Source: an uncultured Flavobacteriales bacterium (lineage in GTDB: Bacteria > Bacteroidota > Bacteroidia > Flavobacteriales_D > Sanyastnellaceae). From it: DNA of 5,761 nucleotides. The translations under genes were made by a program, and so were the position numbers. The stretch lies in assembly GCA_913057815.1 (NCBI GenBank), contig CAJXOV010000170.1:1-5761 (forward strand). The letters are read 5' to 3'. The notes under the pieces were generated by a model. It searched no databases. It worked only from the letters and a program-made list of their open reading frames with translations, and was not told the DNA's origin. Of the stretch, positions 1 to 5,761 are shown one piece after another (positions within the stretch are counted from its first letter, which is position 1; every line of letters begins with the position of its first letter).

Positions 1-317
1 ATATATTCTTGTGCCCCTAATTGGACTATTTCTAATGCTATACTTTTATCTCTGAGACCTGAAAGAACAACAATAGGGGTGTCTTTCTCTAATTGTTTTA
101 GCTTTAAAAAGGAATCTCTACCGAAAGTATCGGAAAGAAAAAGGTCTAAGAAAATCAGGTCAAACTTAGTAGAAGCTAAGATACTTTCAGCCTCAGAAAG
201 ACCCTCGCAATGAGTAAGTTCAGGAATAAAGCTATCTATTCGGCTGACATACTCTTTGAGAATAAGATAATCCTGTATACTATCTTCTATTACTAATATT
301 TTGGTTGTCTCTTTCAA
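1..317 (-). CDS. Response regulator, receiver domain (3' end outside window)
   Basis: The minus strand encodes 105 residues of a CheY-like receiver domain before the left edge cuts it. Visible landmarks are strand 1 ILVIED with the acidic pair E11/D12, the phospho-acceptor D58 in IFLDLFLSD, the conserved hydroxyl residue S86 in VVLSG, and the helix leading to LGAQEY. The invariant lysine expected just after this lies outside the window, as does any output domain, so the protein may be a stand-alone receiver or a longer regulator. The best start is TTG at 317-315, which gives the typical opening KETTKILVIED; no ATG exists in the N-terminal part and the frame is closed by TGA at 338-336. The gene begins 13 bp after the kinase stop on the same strand, so it is very likely the kinase's co-transcribed partner, receiving phosphate from it. 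The receiver identity is firm; partnership is inference from spacing. Confidence 0.9.
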   Translation of the reverse strand, partial: MKETTKILVIEDSIQDYLILKEYVSRIDSFIPELTHCEGLSEAESILASTKFDLIFLDLFLSDTFGRDSFLKLKQLEKDTPIVVLSGLRDKSIALEIVQLGAQEY

Positions 318-330
318 TCTGTAGTTAGTT

Positions 331-1011
331 TCAGCTCAGTGTACAATATACACAAGTATTTTTTCCTTTTGTCTTAACCATTGAAATTTTACCCCCAAAT
401 TTTTCTACTAAAATTTTTAGTTTGGTTAATCCGATGCCCGAATTCAGAGTCTTTTTATTAGCCTTTTTAAAAGGATCGAAAGCTTTTTTCAGCCAAAAAT
501 CAGGAAGGTTCTGCCCGTTATCTTCAACAGTTACAGAGATTCCACTCTTCTCCTGTTTTACATCAACTTTTACCTCCAATCCATTTTCTGGCTTCGCGTG
601 TTTCAGGCTATTCAACACTAACTCATTAAGAATCAACTCTACCAATTCTGCTTTTCCTGAGCACTCTTCATCTACAGAATATTGCACCGCAGTATTTAAA
701 AACTTCAACTCGTCTCTATGTCTATAGCTCACTCTATCAAAAATCTCTGAAGTCTTAAAAGAAGTATCTTCTTCTTGGTAAAGCTTGGCTTTATTCAATT
801 CTGACAATGACTTAATCATGTCGTCCATTTTATCAGAGGCATCTATAGCATAATTCAAATATTCCGTGCTATCATCATCCAGATGTCTTTCAGATTTAAC
901 TTTTACCAACTTTAAAAGCTGACTAATCATTCTGGCAGGCTCTCTTAAATCATGACTTAATGCATGTAAATAATTTTCGTCTCTTAGTGTAGGTGTAGCT
1001 GATTCCATCAT
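331..1011 (-). CDS. Small soluble histidine kinase without sensor domain
   Basis: This 226-residue protein holds only the catalytic core of a sensor histidine kinase. A HisKA-type dimerisation helix carries the phospho-acceptor H20 in the H-box LSHDLREP, a second helix covers about residues 48-78, and a HATPase_c domain covers about 115-226. In the ATPase part, N134 lies in the N-box (NELVLNSLKHA), D164 and G166 form the G1 box (EDNG), FDPF at 178-181 is the F-box, and GIGL at 192-195 is the G2 box. Every motif needed for autophosphorylation is present. There is no transmembrane segment, PAS, GAF or HAMP region: only about 13 residues precede the DHp helix. The start is ATG at 1011-1009 (a second ATG follows directly), and an in-frame TAA lies shortly upstream, so no longer version exists. 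It must be cytoplasmic and take its input from a partner protein or another receiver. It precedes the response regulator by 13 bp, which is its probable phosphate acceptor. Confidence 0.93.
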   Translation of the reverse strand: MMESATPTLRDENYLHALSHDLREPARMISQLLKLVKVKSERHLDDDSTEYLNYAIDASDKMDDMIKSLSELNKAKLYQEEDTSFKTSEIFDRVSYRHRDELKFLNTAVQYSVDEECSGKAELVELILNELVLNSLKHAKPENGLEVKVDVKQEKSGISVTVEDNGQNLPDFWLKKAFDPFKKANKKTLNSGIGLTKLKILVEKFGGKISMVKTKGKNTCVYCTLS

Positions 1012-1123
1012 GGACTGTTCTTTGTGTTTTTACTAGAAAATAAAATTAATTCAAGTTCCTAGCTTATACATTCATGACAGGACTAAGAAAACTGTAAGAA
1101 AAATCCTACACCCCAGCCCAACC
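1012..1123. other. 112-bp intergenic region upstream of the kinase gene
   Basis: This AT-rich spacer separates the stop of the reductase gene from the start of the kinase gene, both on the minus strand. I see no hairpin followed by a T-run, so no convincing intrinsic terminator, and no clear TTG / TAnnTTTG promoter pair. The best partial -7 match is TAATTTTA on the minus strand (1048-1041), but it lacks a TTG at the proper distance. A short direct repeat at 1084-1102 is listed separately. The kinase pair could therefore have its own promoter here or be read through from the reductase gene. Confidence 0.5.
1084..1102. repeat. Two 8-bp direct repeats, 11-bp period
   Basis: TAAGAAAA occurs at 1084-1091 and again at 1095-1102, one helical turn apart. 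On the minus strand this reads TTTTCTTA twice, 73 to 91 bp upstream of the kinase start codon. Direct repeats with a one-turn period are a usual layout for response-regulator binding sites, but in AT-rich DNA such a short pair can arise by chance. The repeat is seen directly; the regulatory role is only a possibility. Confidence 0.3.
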
Positions 1124-2122
1124 CTACTTATTAATGTCCACTACAACCCTACCGATGGCTTTTCCTTTTAATATTTTATTCAAGTAATGTGACGCATCAT
1201 TCAAACTAACTATTGTTTGCATATCTTTAATATTATCCAACTTCCAGTCGGTAGCTAGTTTCTGCCATATGCTATGTCTTATTTTTGCTGGAGTCTGTGC
1301 TGAGTCTATTCCTAGAAGATTTACACCGTTTAAAATAAAAGGATAAACAGTGGTAGTTAGTTCTGCTGAGTCAACCAAACCGATAGACGCCACATTGCCA
1401 TTTCTTCCGCATGATTTTAATAGAGTAGCTAAGGTGTTCCCACCTACATTATCGATAGCTCCTGCCCATTGAGATTTTAACAAAGGTCTATCACTCTTAT
1501 CAACTACTTCTTCTCTTCCTATGCAGCGCTTGGCGCCAATTTCTAAAAGATAAAAAATCTTATCCTTCTTTCCAGTAGAAGCCACTACATTATACCCTGC
1601 TTTAGCTAAAATGGCCACGGCCATAGACCCTACTCCTCCAGTAGCACCAGTAACTACTACTTCTCCCATTTCTGGAGTTTGACCAGACAACTCCATTTTA
1701 AACAAAGCTAAACCGGCAGTATAAGCAGCTGTCCCCATCACCATGCTATCTCTTAAAGTAATACCTGCAGGCAGAGGAACTACCCATGCAGAAGGAACTG
1801 AAATGTATTCTGCACATCCTCCAGGAGTATTCATTCCTAAATCATAGCTAGTGCATATTACCTCATCTCCTTCTGAGAATTTTCCCGTTGAATCGGAAAC
1901 AACAGTTCCTGCAGCATCCACTCCAGGTGTATGAGGGTAATTCCTAGTTATTCCTTTATGCCCACTAGCCGATAAGGCATCTTTATAATTTAGACCAGCG
2001 TATTGAACTTTTATTACTACTTCATTTTCAGGAAGAAAACTAAAAGGAACGGTTTTCACTCTTTGTTCAAATGTACCATTCTCTTTTTCTGAAACTACTA
2101 GCGCTTTGTACTCACTAACCAT
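1124..2122 (-). CDS. yhdH: YhdH/AcuI-family NADPH-dependent acryloyl-CoA reductase
   Basis: This 332-residue protein is a zinc-free medium-chain dehydrogenase/reductase of the YhdH/AcuI family, close to the 324 residues of E. coli YhdH. Family members reduce acryloyl-CoA to propionyl-CoA with NADPH in the cytoplasm, a step in dimethylsulfoniopropionate use that also removes a toxic electrophile. The N-terminal GroES-like domain has the signature GLNYKDAL (43-50), PGVDAAGTV (66-74) and PGGCAEY (100-106). The Rossmann domain has the dinucleotide loop VTGATGGVG (157-165), and STGKK (182-186) sits where the NADPH 2'-phosphate is bound. WAGAIDNVGG (219-228) and a GIDS..TP stretch near 270 match my recollection of YhdH closely. 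The cysteine and histidine ligands of zinc-dependent alcohol dehydrogenases are absent. The start is ATG at 2122-2120, about 20 bp below a candidate promoter. The gene stands alone and is divergent from sanA. Family assignment is firm; the physiological substrate is inferred. Confidence 0.92.
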   Translation of the reverse strand: MVSEYKALVVSEKENGTFEQRVKTVPFSFLPENEVVIKVQYAGLNYKDALSASGHKGITRNYPHTPGVDAAGTVVSDSTGKFSEGDEVICTSYDLGMNTPGGCAEYISVPSAWVVPLPAGITLRDSMVMGTAAYTAGLALFKMELSGQTPEMGEVVVTGATGGVGSMAVAILAKAGYNVVASTGKKDKIFYLLEIGAKRCIGREEVVDKSDRPLLKSQWAGAIDNVGGNTLATLLKSCGRNGNVASIGLVDSAELTTTVYPFILNGVNLLGIDSAQTPAKIRHSIWQKLATDWKLDNIKDMQTIVSLNDASHYLNKILKGKAIGRVVVDINK

Positions 2123-2147
2123 TTTATCTGATGTTTGTTTTGCGGTG

Positions 2148-2177
2148 CAAAGATTAACCGCTAACCACTTAAATCAA
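2148..2177 (-). promoter_or_regulatory. Candidate promoter of yhdH (TTG -33 and TAATCTTTG -7)
   Basis: Read on the minus strand, TTG at 2177-2175 is followed after 18 bp by TAATCTTTG at 2156-2148. This resembles the Bacteroidota housekeeping promoter (TTG near -33, TAnnTTTG near -7), with one extra base inside the -7 element. Transcription would begin a few bases further on and leave a leader of about 20 nt before the ATG at 2122-2120. The TTG lies in the centre of the inverted repeat and the spacer overlaps one of its arms. The match is by eye only. Confidence 0.45.
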
Positions 2178-2192
2178 AATATTTAAGTGGTT
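2163..2192. repeat. Perfect 12-bp inverted repeat with 6-bp centre
   Basis: AACCACTTAAAT at 2163-2174 is the exact reverse complement of ATTTAAGTGGTT at 2181-2192, with CAAAAT between. It sits between two divergent start codons, so it is not at a gene end, and no T-run follows on either strand; a terminator role is unlikely. As DNA it is a good candidate operator, since it covers the -33 element and spacer of the candidate yhdH promoter. As RNA it could form a hairpin in a sanA leader. It could also be a dispersed genomic palindrome. The repeat is certain; its role is inferred. Confidence 0.75.
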
Positions 2193-2231
2193 TGTTCAGT
2201 TTATAAAACGAATCAGATAACTTTCCTGCCA

Positions 2232-2881
2232 ATGAAAAAGTTCAAACTAAAACAAAGACTTCCGAAGATTCTGATAATTCTAAGCCTCTCTACTATAGGC
2301 CTAATCTACCTCTCGGATTTATCAATTTCTCAACAAGCCAAAAACTGTTTCCACTCAATTGACTCCATTCCATCAGCTAAAGTTGGACTTGTTTTAGGCA
2401 CCTCGAAATATGTCAGATCAGGAAATATTAATCAGTATTATCAATACAGATTAAATGCTGCTAGGGATCTGTATAAAGCGAAAAAATAAAGTATGTGCTC
2501 GTTAGCGGAGATAATTCTACCATACATTATGACGAACCTAACATGTTCAAAGAAGACTTAATTAAAATGGGAATTCCATCAGAAAAGATATTCCTAGACT
2601 ATGCAGGTTTTAGAACTTTAGATTCTGTTGTAAGGGCTAAAGAAGTATTTCAAGAAGACGACTTTATCATTATATCACAGCCTTTCCATAACGAAAGAGC
2701 CCTTTTCATAGCTGATCAAAAAGACATAAAAGCCATAGCTTTTAACGCCAAATCAGTCGGGAAAAGCTATGGGTTTAAAACTCAAGTAAGAGAAAAGCTG
2801 GCTAGAGTAAAAACAGTTCTAGACTTATATATCCTACGGACCAAGCCTAAATTCCTAGGAAAGAAAATCTTTATCAGCTAA
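2232..2881 (+). pseudogene. sanA: sanA-like DUF218 envelope protein, interrupted by a -1 frameshift
   Basis: Two adjacent frames together encode one SanA/YdcF-like (DUF218) protein of about 216 residues; E. coli SanA has 239. SanA is a single-pass inner-membrane protein linked to the envelope permeability barrier and vancomycin exclusion at high temperature; its biochemical activity is not settled. The first frame (2232-2489, 85 residues) gives a basic N-terminus, a membrane helix at about 11-28, then VGLVLGTSKY (51-60) and INQYYQYR (66-73). The second frame (from about 2486 to 2881) gives VLVSGDN, LDYAGFRTLDSVVRAKEVF, DDFIIISQPFHNERALF and a C-terminal KPKFLG, all family landmarks. The join falls in a run of six A where seven would restore KAKK-IKYVLVSGDN without losing a residue. 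The start is ATG 2232; a GTG at 2187 in the same frame lies inside the inverted repeat and is less likely. Both halves are otherwise well conserved, so the break is recent, a sequencing error or, less likely, recoded. Confidence 0.88.
2481..2489 (+). other. Frameshift site in sanA: A6 run directly before TAA
   Basis: The zero frame reads GCG AAA AAA TAA, ending at 2489. The continuing -1 frame opens only after a TAA at 2474-2476, so the two frames overlap for just 13 bases and the shift must occur in or next to the A run. One missing A in a homopolymer explains it fully. Slippage by -1 on tandem AAA codons before a stop is conceivable, but the base before the run is G rather than A, and I see no downstream stem-loop that would stimulate it. 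Confidence 0.85.
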
Positions 2882-2908
2882 CGACTACCTGTTTTACAGA
2901 TTATAAAC

Positions 2909-2916
2909 TAACTTTA
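2909..2916 (+). promoter_or_regulatory. Weak candidate -7 element upstream of the OmpA-like gene
   Basis: TAACTTTA matches seven of eight positions of the Bacteroidota TAnnTTTG element and lies 20 bp before the ATG at 2937, a plausible leader length. No proper TTG is found about 20 bp upstream (only CTG near 2889), so it may not act alone, and the gene could be read from the sanA promoter. The call rests on one short match in AT-rich DNA. Confidence 0.22.
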
Positions 2917-2936
2917 GCCTGAGTTAATAACAGTTT

Positions 2937-3896
2937 ATGATGTCTGCATTTTTAAAAAATGCCACCCTCCTTTTCTTCACTTCATTCATTGGATTTAACT
3001 CCTTAGCACAGGAGTTATCTACCAAAAGAATAGAAGCGTCCGTGTTTTTTGATTTCAATCAGTCTAGCTTGTCTGAATCTGCAGAAGAAATTATTAATAC
3101 TCTATTTCCATGGGAGGCCAATTACTATCCTGAATCTGTTTCCCTTATTGGATTTACTGATAACTCTGGGAGCATCGCATACAATCAAATTTTAGCAGAA
3201 AAAAGAATCCAATCTGTACAAGACTTTATATCTACCAACCATCTTTCAAATACTGAATTTAAATCAGTAAGCATAGGAGAAAATCAACCTGCATACGATT
3301 GTAATTCTCGGATGAACAGGTGTGTCAAACTAACCCTGTTTCTCAAGGAAAAAGAAAGAGCTGTTTCTCTAGAGCGATGTAAGGAATTATTTCCGGAAGA
3401 ATTTTCTGTGGCAGAAATAGAAATTGAAGAACTACCAGAATTCGAGAAAAAGGAAGACATCATAGAGCCACTAGAAAACAATAAGTTTCAGAATAAGGTG
3501 ACTACTTTAGAAAAAGAAGTAGTTCGGTTGAATGACATTCTTTTCTATGGAAATAGTGATCGATACTACAAAAGTGCTGAACCTGAATTAGATCAATTGG
3601 CCGAATTTTTACTTTCAGACGATTCATATACTATCACTATTACTGGCCATGTGAATGGAGGAAAAAACAGTTCTCGACAACTCAGAAAAGAAACTAATTT
3701 TCAAGATATCTACGAACTATCTCTGGCTAGAGCTGACGCTATCAAACTATTCTTGATAGAAAAAGGAGTGAGCACTGAGCGAATAGAAGCTGTGGGTAAA
3801 GGAGGCGAAGAGTTATTATTCCCAAGACCTGCCACTCAAGCAGAAAGTGAAGCCAATAGAAGAATAGAAATTACGTTTCATACTACAGAAAATTAA
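2937..3896 (+). CDS. Secreted protein with two tandem OmpA-like domains
   Basis: This 319-residue protein has a signal peptide at 1-24 (hydrophobic core about 9-20, likely cleavage after SLA before QE), so it is exported. There is no lipobox cysteine and no beta-barrel domain. The first OmpA-like domain (about 33-136) has FFDFNQSSL, the peptidoglycan-binding pair D75 (GFTDNSG) and R90 (AEKR) at the 15-residue spacing of OmpA, and a final MNRCVKL motif in which Cys129 replaces the usual second Arg. An acidic, charged linker, perhaps a short coiled coil near 180-200, joins it to a second domain (about 200-316). That domain has GHVNGG (237-242), R265 in LARADAI, and ANRRIEI at 306-312; N240 stands where the diaminopimelate-binding Asp normally is. 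The likely role is to anchor to or sense peptidoglycan in the periplasm. Cys122 and Cys129 could form a disulfide. It starts 55 bp after sanA with ATG-ATG, and either ATG may be used. The domain calls are firm; the cellular role is inferred. Confidence 0.9.
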   Translation: MMSAFLKNATLLFFTSFIGFNSLAQELSTKRIEASVFFDFNQSSLSESAEEIINTLFPWEANYYPESVSLIGFTDNSGSIAYNQILAEKRIQSVQDFISTNHLSNTEFKSVSIGENQPAYDCNSRMNRCVKLTLFLKEKERAVSLERCKELFPEEFSVAEIEIEELPEFEKKEDIIEPLENNKFQNKVTTLEKEVVRLNDILFYGNSDRYYKSAEPELDQLAEFLLSDDSYTITITGHVNGGKNSSRQLRKETNFQDIYELSLARADAIKLFLIEKGVSTERIEAVGKGGEELLFPRPATQAESEANRRIEITFHTTEN

Positions 3897-3944
3897 CACC
3901 CTTTAGTTATAGTTTTCATTTATAATCATCGTTAATTTGTGTGT

Positions 3945-5761
3945 ATGTCAGACGGTAAAAAATATGCTCCATCTCTTTTTAAGTATGAAAGGTTTCTAAC
4001 CCGTGAGGTATTCGTTGGAAAAATAGGTTTTGGCGGATCCAATCCTATCAGAATTCAGTCTATGACTACTACTGATACTATGGATACTGAAGGCACCGTA
4101 GCTCAGAGTATTCGTATGATAGATGCTGGATGTGAGCTGGTTAGAATTACCGCCCCTTCTAAAAAAGATGCCTTTAACTTAGAACCTATCAAACAAGCCT
4201 TAAAAGAAAAAGGGTACGAAACTCCACTAGTAGCTGACATTCATTTTACGCCTAACGCAGCTGAAGTAGCAGCAGGAATAGTAGAAAAAGTGAGAGTAAA
4301 TCCTGGAAATTACGCAGACAAGAAGAAATTCGAAGAACTAGAATACACCACAGAAGCTTATGACGCTGAATTGGAGAGAATTAGAGAGAAGTTTACTCCA
4401 TTAGTTGTGCTTTGCAAAGCGAATAAAGTAGCCATTAGAATAGGAACTAACCATGGCTCCTTATCGGATAGAATTCTTTCTCATTATGGAGACACACCGA
4501 AAGGAATGGTGGAGTCAGCACTCGAGTTCATTAGAATATGTGAAGACTTAGATTATTTCGATGTGATTATTTCTATGAAAGCCAGTAACACTCAAGTGAT
4601 GGTGCAGGCTTATAGAATGCTAATGCACGAAATGATGGAAACCGGCAGGAGCTATCCATTACATTTAGGCGTAACCGAAGCTGGAGAAGGTGAAGACGGA
4701 AGAATAAAGTCTGCCGTGGGGATAGGTGCATTGTTAGAAGATGGAATAGGCGATACTATTCGAGTATCACTGACAGAAGAACCAGAATTTGAAATCCCAG
4801 TGGCTACGGCATTGGCTGACAGATACAAAAACCGAAAAGGGACGGAGATTAAACCCCAGCTTTATCCAATAGATCCTTTTTCTTATTCGAGAAGAAAAAC
4901 ATCACAGATAAAAAACATAGGTGATCATGAAGTGCCTAGAGTTATTCATGACTTGAGCCACAGACAGAATATTTCTGCAGCTTCACTATTCAGTTTTGGA
5001 CTGCATTATTCAGTCCCCCTCGACAAATGGAGCCTAACAGATATGGCTTCAGATTATGCGTACATAGGAAAAAACTCCATTGATTTTGAAATCCCTGGAA
5101 CATTCGGAATCCTCCAAGATTTGGAGAACTGGGAGCAGAAAGATCGGCATTTCCCTCTTTTGACTGCTTTACAATACAAGAATTCCACTGACCTAAAAAA
5201 CACTCATTTTGTCACAGCGGGTTATGCCGATTTGGATAGGTCGTTTTTAAATTTGCTACGCCAAAATGACAAGACAATTTTAATTCTGAAGACTGAAAAC
5301 GAACACGGAATGGCAGAATTGAGAGCTGCACATTTCTCTTTGATCAATGAGGAGGTATTCACCCCTGTGATTAACTGGTTTAGTTATTCTGGATTGGATG
5401 AAAGCACTTTCCAATTGCATGCTGCTGCTGACAATGGAGCACTTTTACTAGATGGATTAGGCGATGGGATTATGATTACAGCGCCAGACCAACCTGCTGA
5501 AAACCTGAATAGAACTGCATTCGGAATTCTTCAAGCTACCAGAACTAGAATTTCTAAAACAGAATACATCTCCTGTCCTAGTTGCGGAAGAACCCTATTT
5601 GATTTGCAAGAAACTACGGCTAAAATTCGTGTAAGAACAGACCATCTGAAAGGAATTAAAATTGGAATTATGGGCTGTATAGTAAATGGTCCGGGAGAAA
5701 TGGCTGATGCTGATTATGGTTATGTAGGCACCGGAAAAGGCAAAATCACTCTCTATAAAGA
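3945..5761 (+). CDS. ispG: IspG (GcpE), long form, HMBPP synthase (3' end outside window)
   Basis: An uninterrupted frame of 605 codons runs off the right edge. IspG is a cytoplasmic [4Fe-4S] enzyme that converts MEcPP to HMBPP, the penultimate step of the MEP pathway to isoprenoids. The N-terminal TIM barrel (about 1-290) shows PIRIQSMTTTDT near 34-45, VRVNPGNY at 116-123, LGVTEAGEGEDGRIKSA from 241 and GIGDTIRVS at 267-275. A long insert (about 295-530) containing LLDGLGDGIMIT near 501-511 marks the three-domain form found in Bacteroidota, Chlamydia and plants rather than the short E. coli form. The C-terminal Fe-S domain has C544 and C547 (CPSCGR), C578 and E585 (GCIVNGPGE), matching the three Cys plus one Glu ligands of the family. 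Probably only a few dozen residues are missing. The start is ATG 3945, and an in-frame TAA lies 12 bp upstream. It follows the OmpA-like gene by 48 bp on the same strand, with no terminator seen between them. Confidence 0.96.
   Translation, partial: MSDGKKYAPSLFKYERFLTREVFVGKIGFGGSNPIRIQSMTTTDTMDTEGTVAQSIRMIDAGCELVRITAPSKKDAFNLEPIKQALKEKGYETPLVADIHFTPNAAEVAAGIVEKVRVNPGNYADKKKFEELEYTTEAYDAELERIREKFTPLVVLCKANKVAIRIGTNHGSLSDRILSHYGDTPKGMVESALEFIRICEDLDYFDVIISMKASNTQVMVQAYRMLMHEMMETGRSYPLHLGVTEAGEGEDGRIKSAVGIGALLEDGIGDTIRVSLTEEPEFEIPVATALADRYKNRKGTEIKPQLYPIDPFSYSRRKTSQIKNIGDHEVPRVIHDLSHRQNISAASLFSFGLHYSVPLDKWSLTDMASDYAYIGKNSIDFEIPGTFGILQDLENWEQKDRHFPLLTALQYKNSTDLKNTHFVTAGYADLDRSFLNLLRQNDKTILILKTENEHGMAELRAAHFSLINEEVFTPVINWFSYSGLDESTFQLHAAADNGALLLDGLGDGIMITAPDQPAENLNRTAFGILQATRTRISKTEYISCPSCGRTLFDLQETTAKIRVRTDHLKGIKIGIMGCIVNGPGEMADADYGYVGTGKGKITLYK

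Larger units (their letters stand above)
2123..2231. other. Divergent intergenic region between yhdH and sanA
   Basis: These 109 bp separate the two start codons and must hold the promoters of both genes. They contain a perfect 12-bp inverted repeat (2163-2192), a candidate promoter for yhdH on the minus strand, and a 9-bp inverted pair: TTATCTGAT at 2124-2132, next to the yhdH start, and ATCAGATAA at 2212-2220, just before the sanA start. A possible sanA -7 element, TAACTTTC at 2218-2225, has TTG at 2192-2194 with a 23-bp gap. It would leave almost no leader before the ATG at 2232, so it is not called as a promoter. Confidence 0.6.

Noticed and set aside
422..727. Plus-strand open frame of 101 codons
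   Set aside because: It lies wholly antisense to the histidine kinase gene, whose motifs are intact, and its translation shows no recognisable domain.
2139..2151. Small inverted repeat TTTGC-GGT-GCAAA
   Set aside because: Arms of five bases are within chance, and one arm is simply part of the candidate -7 element.
2163..2192. Palindrome as an intrinsic terminator
   Set aside because: Both neighbouring genes start, rather than end, on either side of it, and no T-run follows the stem.
2187..2231. GTG start for sanA at 2187
   Set aside because: It would add 15 residues unlike a SanA N-terminus and lies inside the inverted repeat. ATG 2232 gives a basic start and membrane helix.
2495..2881. 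Independent 128-residue gene starting at GTG 2495
   Set aside because: It begins inside the conserved VLVSGDN strand of the DUF218 fold and lacks the membrane helix and LGTSKY motif, which are encoded just upstream in the other frame.
3284..3481. Minus-strand open frame of 65 codons
   Set aside because: It is antisense to the linker of the OmpA-like gene. Its Ser-rich translation is what the complement of the acidic coding stretch would give.
3932..3939. TTAATTTG as an ispG promoter -7 element
   Set aside because: It differs from the consensus, ends five bases before the ATG, and has no clear TTG at the right distance upstream.
1..5761. A previously undescribed multi-gene system
   Set aside because: All genes fall into known families (two-component pair, YhdH/AcuI, SanA, OmpA-like, IspG) with no unexplained gene cluster, and no mobile or defence element is visible.

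Overview
The window is AT-rich and most likely comes from the Bacteroidota (a Cytophagales-like marine or soil bacterium would fit, but genus cannot be read from this). The clues are the absence of Shine-Dalgarno sequences before the genes, candidate promoters resembling the Bacteroidota TTG / TAnnTTTG type, an IspG of the long form with an inserted middle domain, and an OmpA-like domain with the GHVNG variant seen in this phylum. It looks like ordinary chromosomal housekeeping and envelope DNA. I see no insertion sequence, phage gene, CRISPR array, tRNA or rRNA.

Layout, left to right. Positions 1-1011, minus strand: a two-component pair. A small soluble histidine kinase (331-1011) is followed after 13 bp by a response regulator (1-317) that runs off the left edge. 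Positions 1124-2122, minus strand: a YhdH/AcuI-type NADPH-dependent acryloyl-CoA reductase. Positions 2123-2231: a divergent intergenic region with a perfect 12-bp inverted repeat overlapping the best candidate promoter. Positions 2232-2881, plus strand: a sanA-like (DUF218) inner-membrane protein gene, interrupted by a -1 frameshift in a run of A. Positions 2937-3896, plus strand: a secreted protein with two tandem OmpA-like peptidoglycan-binding domains. Positions 3945 to the right edge, plus strand: ispG, the penultimate enzyme of the MEP isoprenoid pathway, cut by the window end.

How they relate: sanA and the OmpA-like gene both concern the cell envelope, and ispG feeds isoprenoid (undecaprenyl and quinone) synthesis. 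They lie head to tail with gaps of 55 and 48 bp, so partial co-transcription is possible but not shown. The kinase and regulator very probably form one operon. No evidence for a previously undescribed multi-gene system was found. The points most worth checking are the sanA frameshift, the palindrome in the divergent promoter region, and the unusual second OmpA domain.
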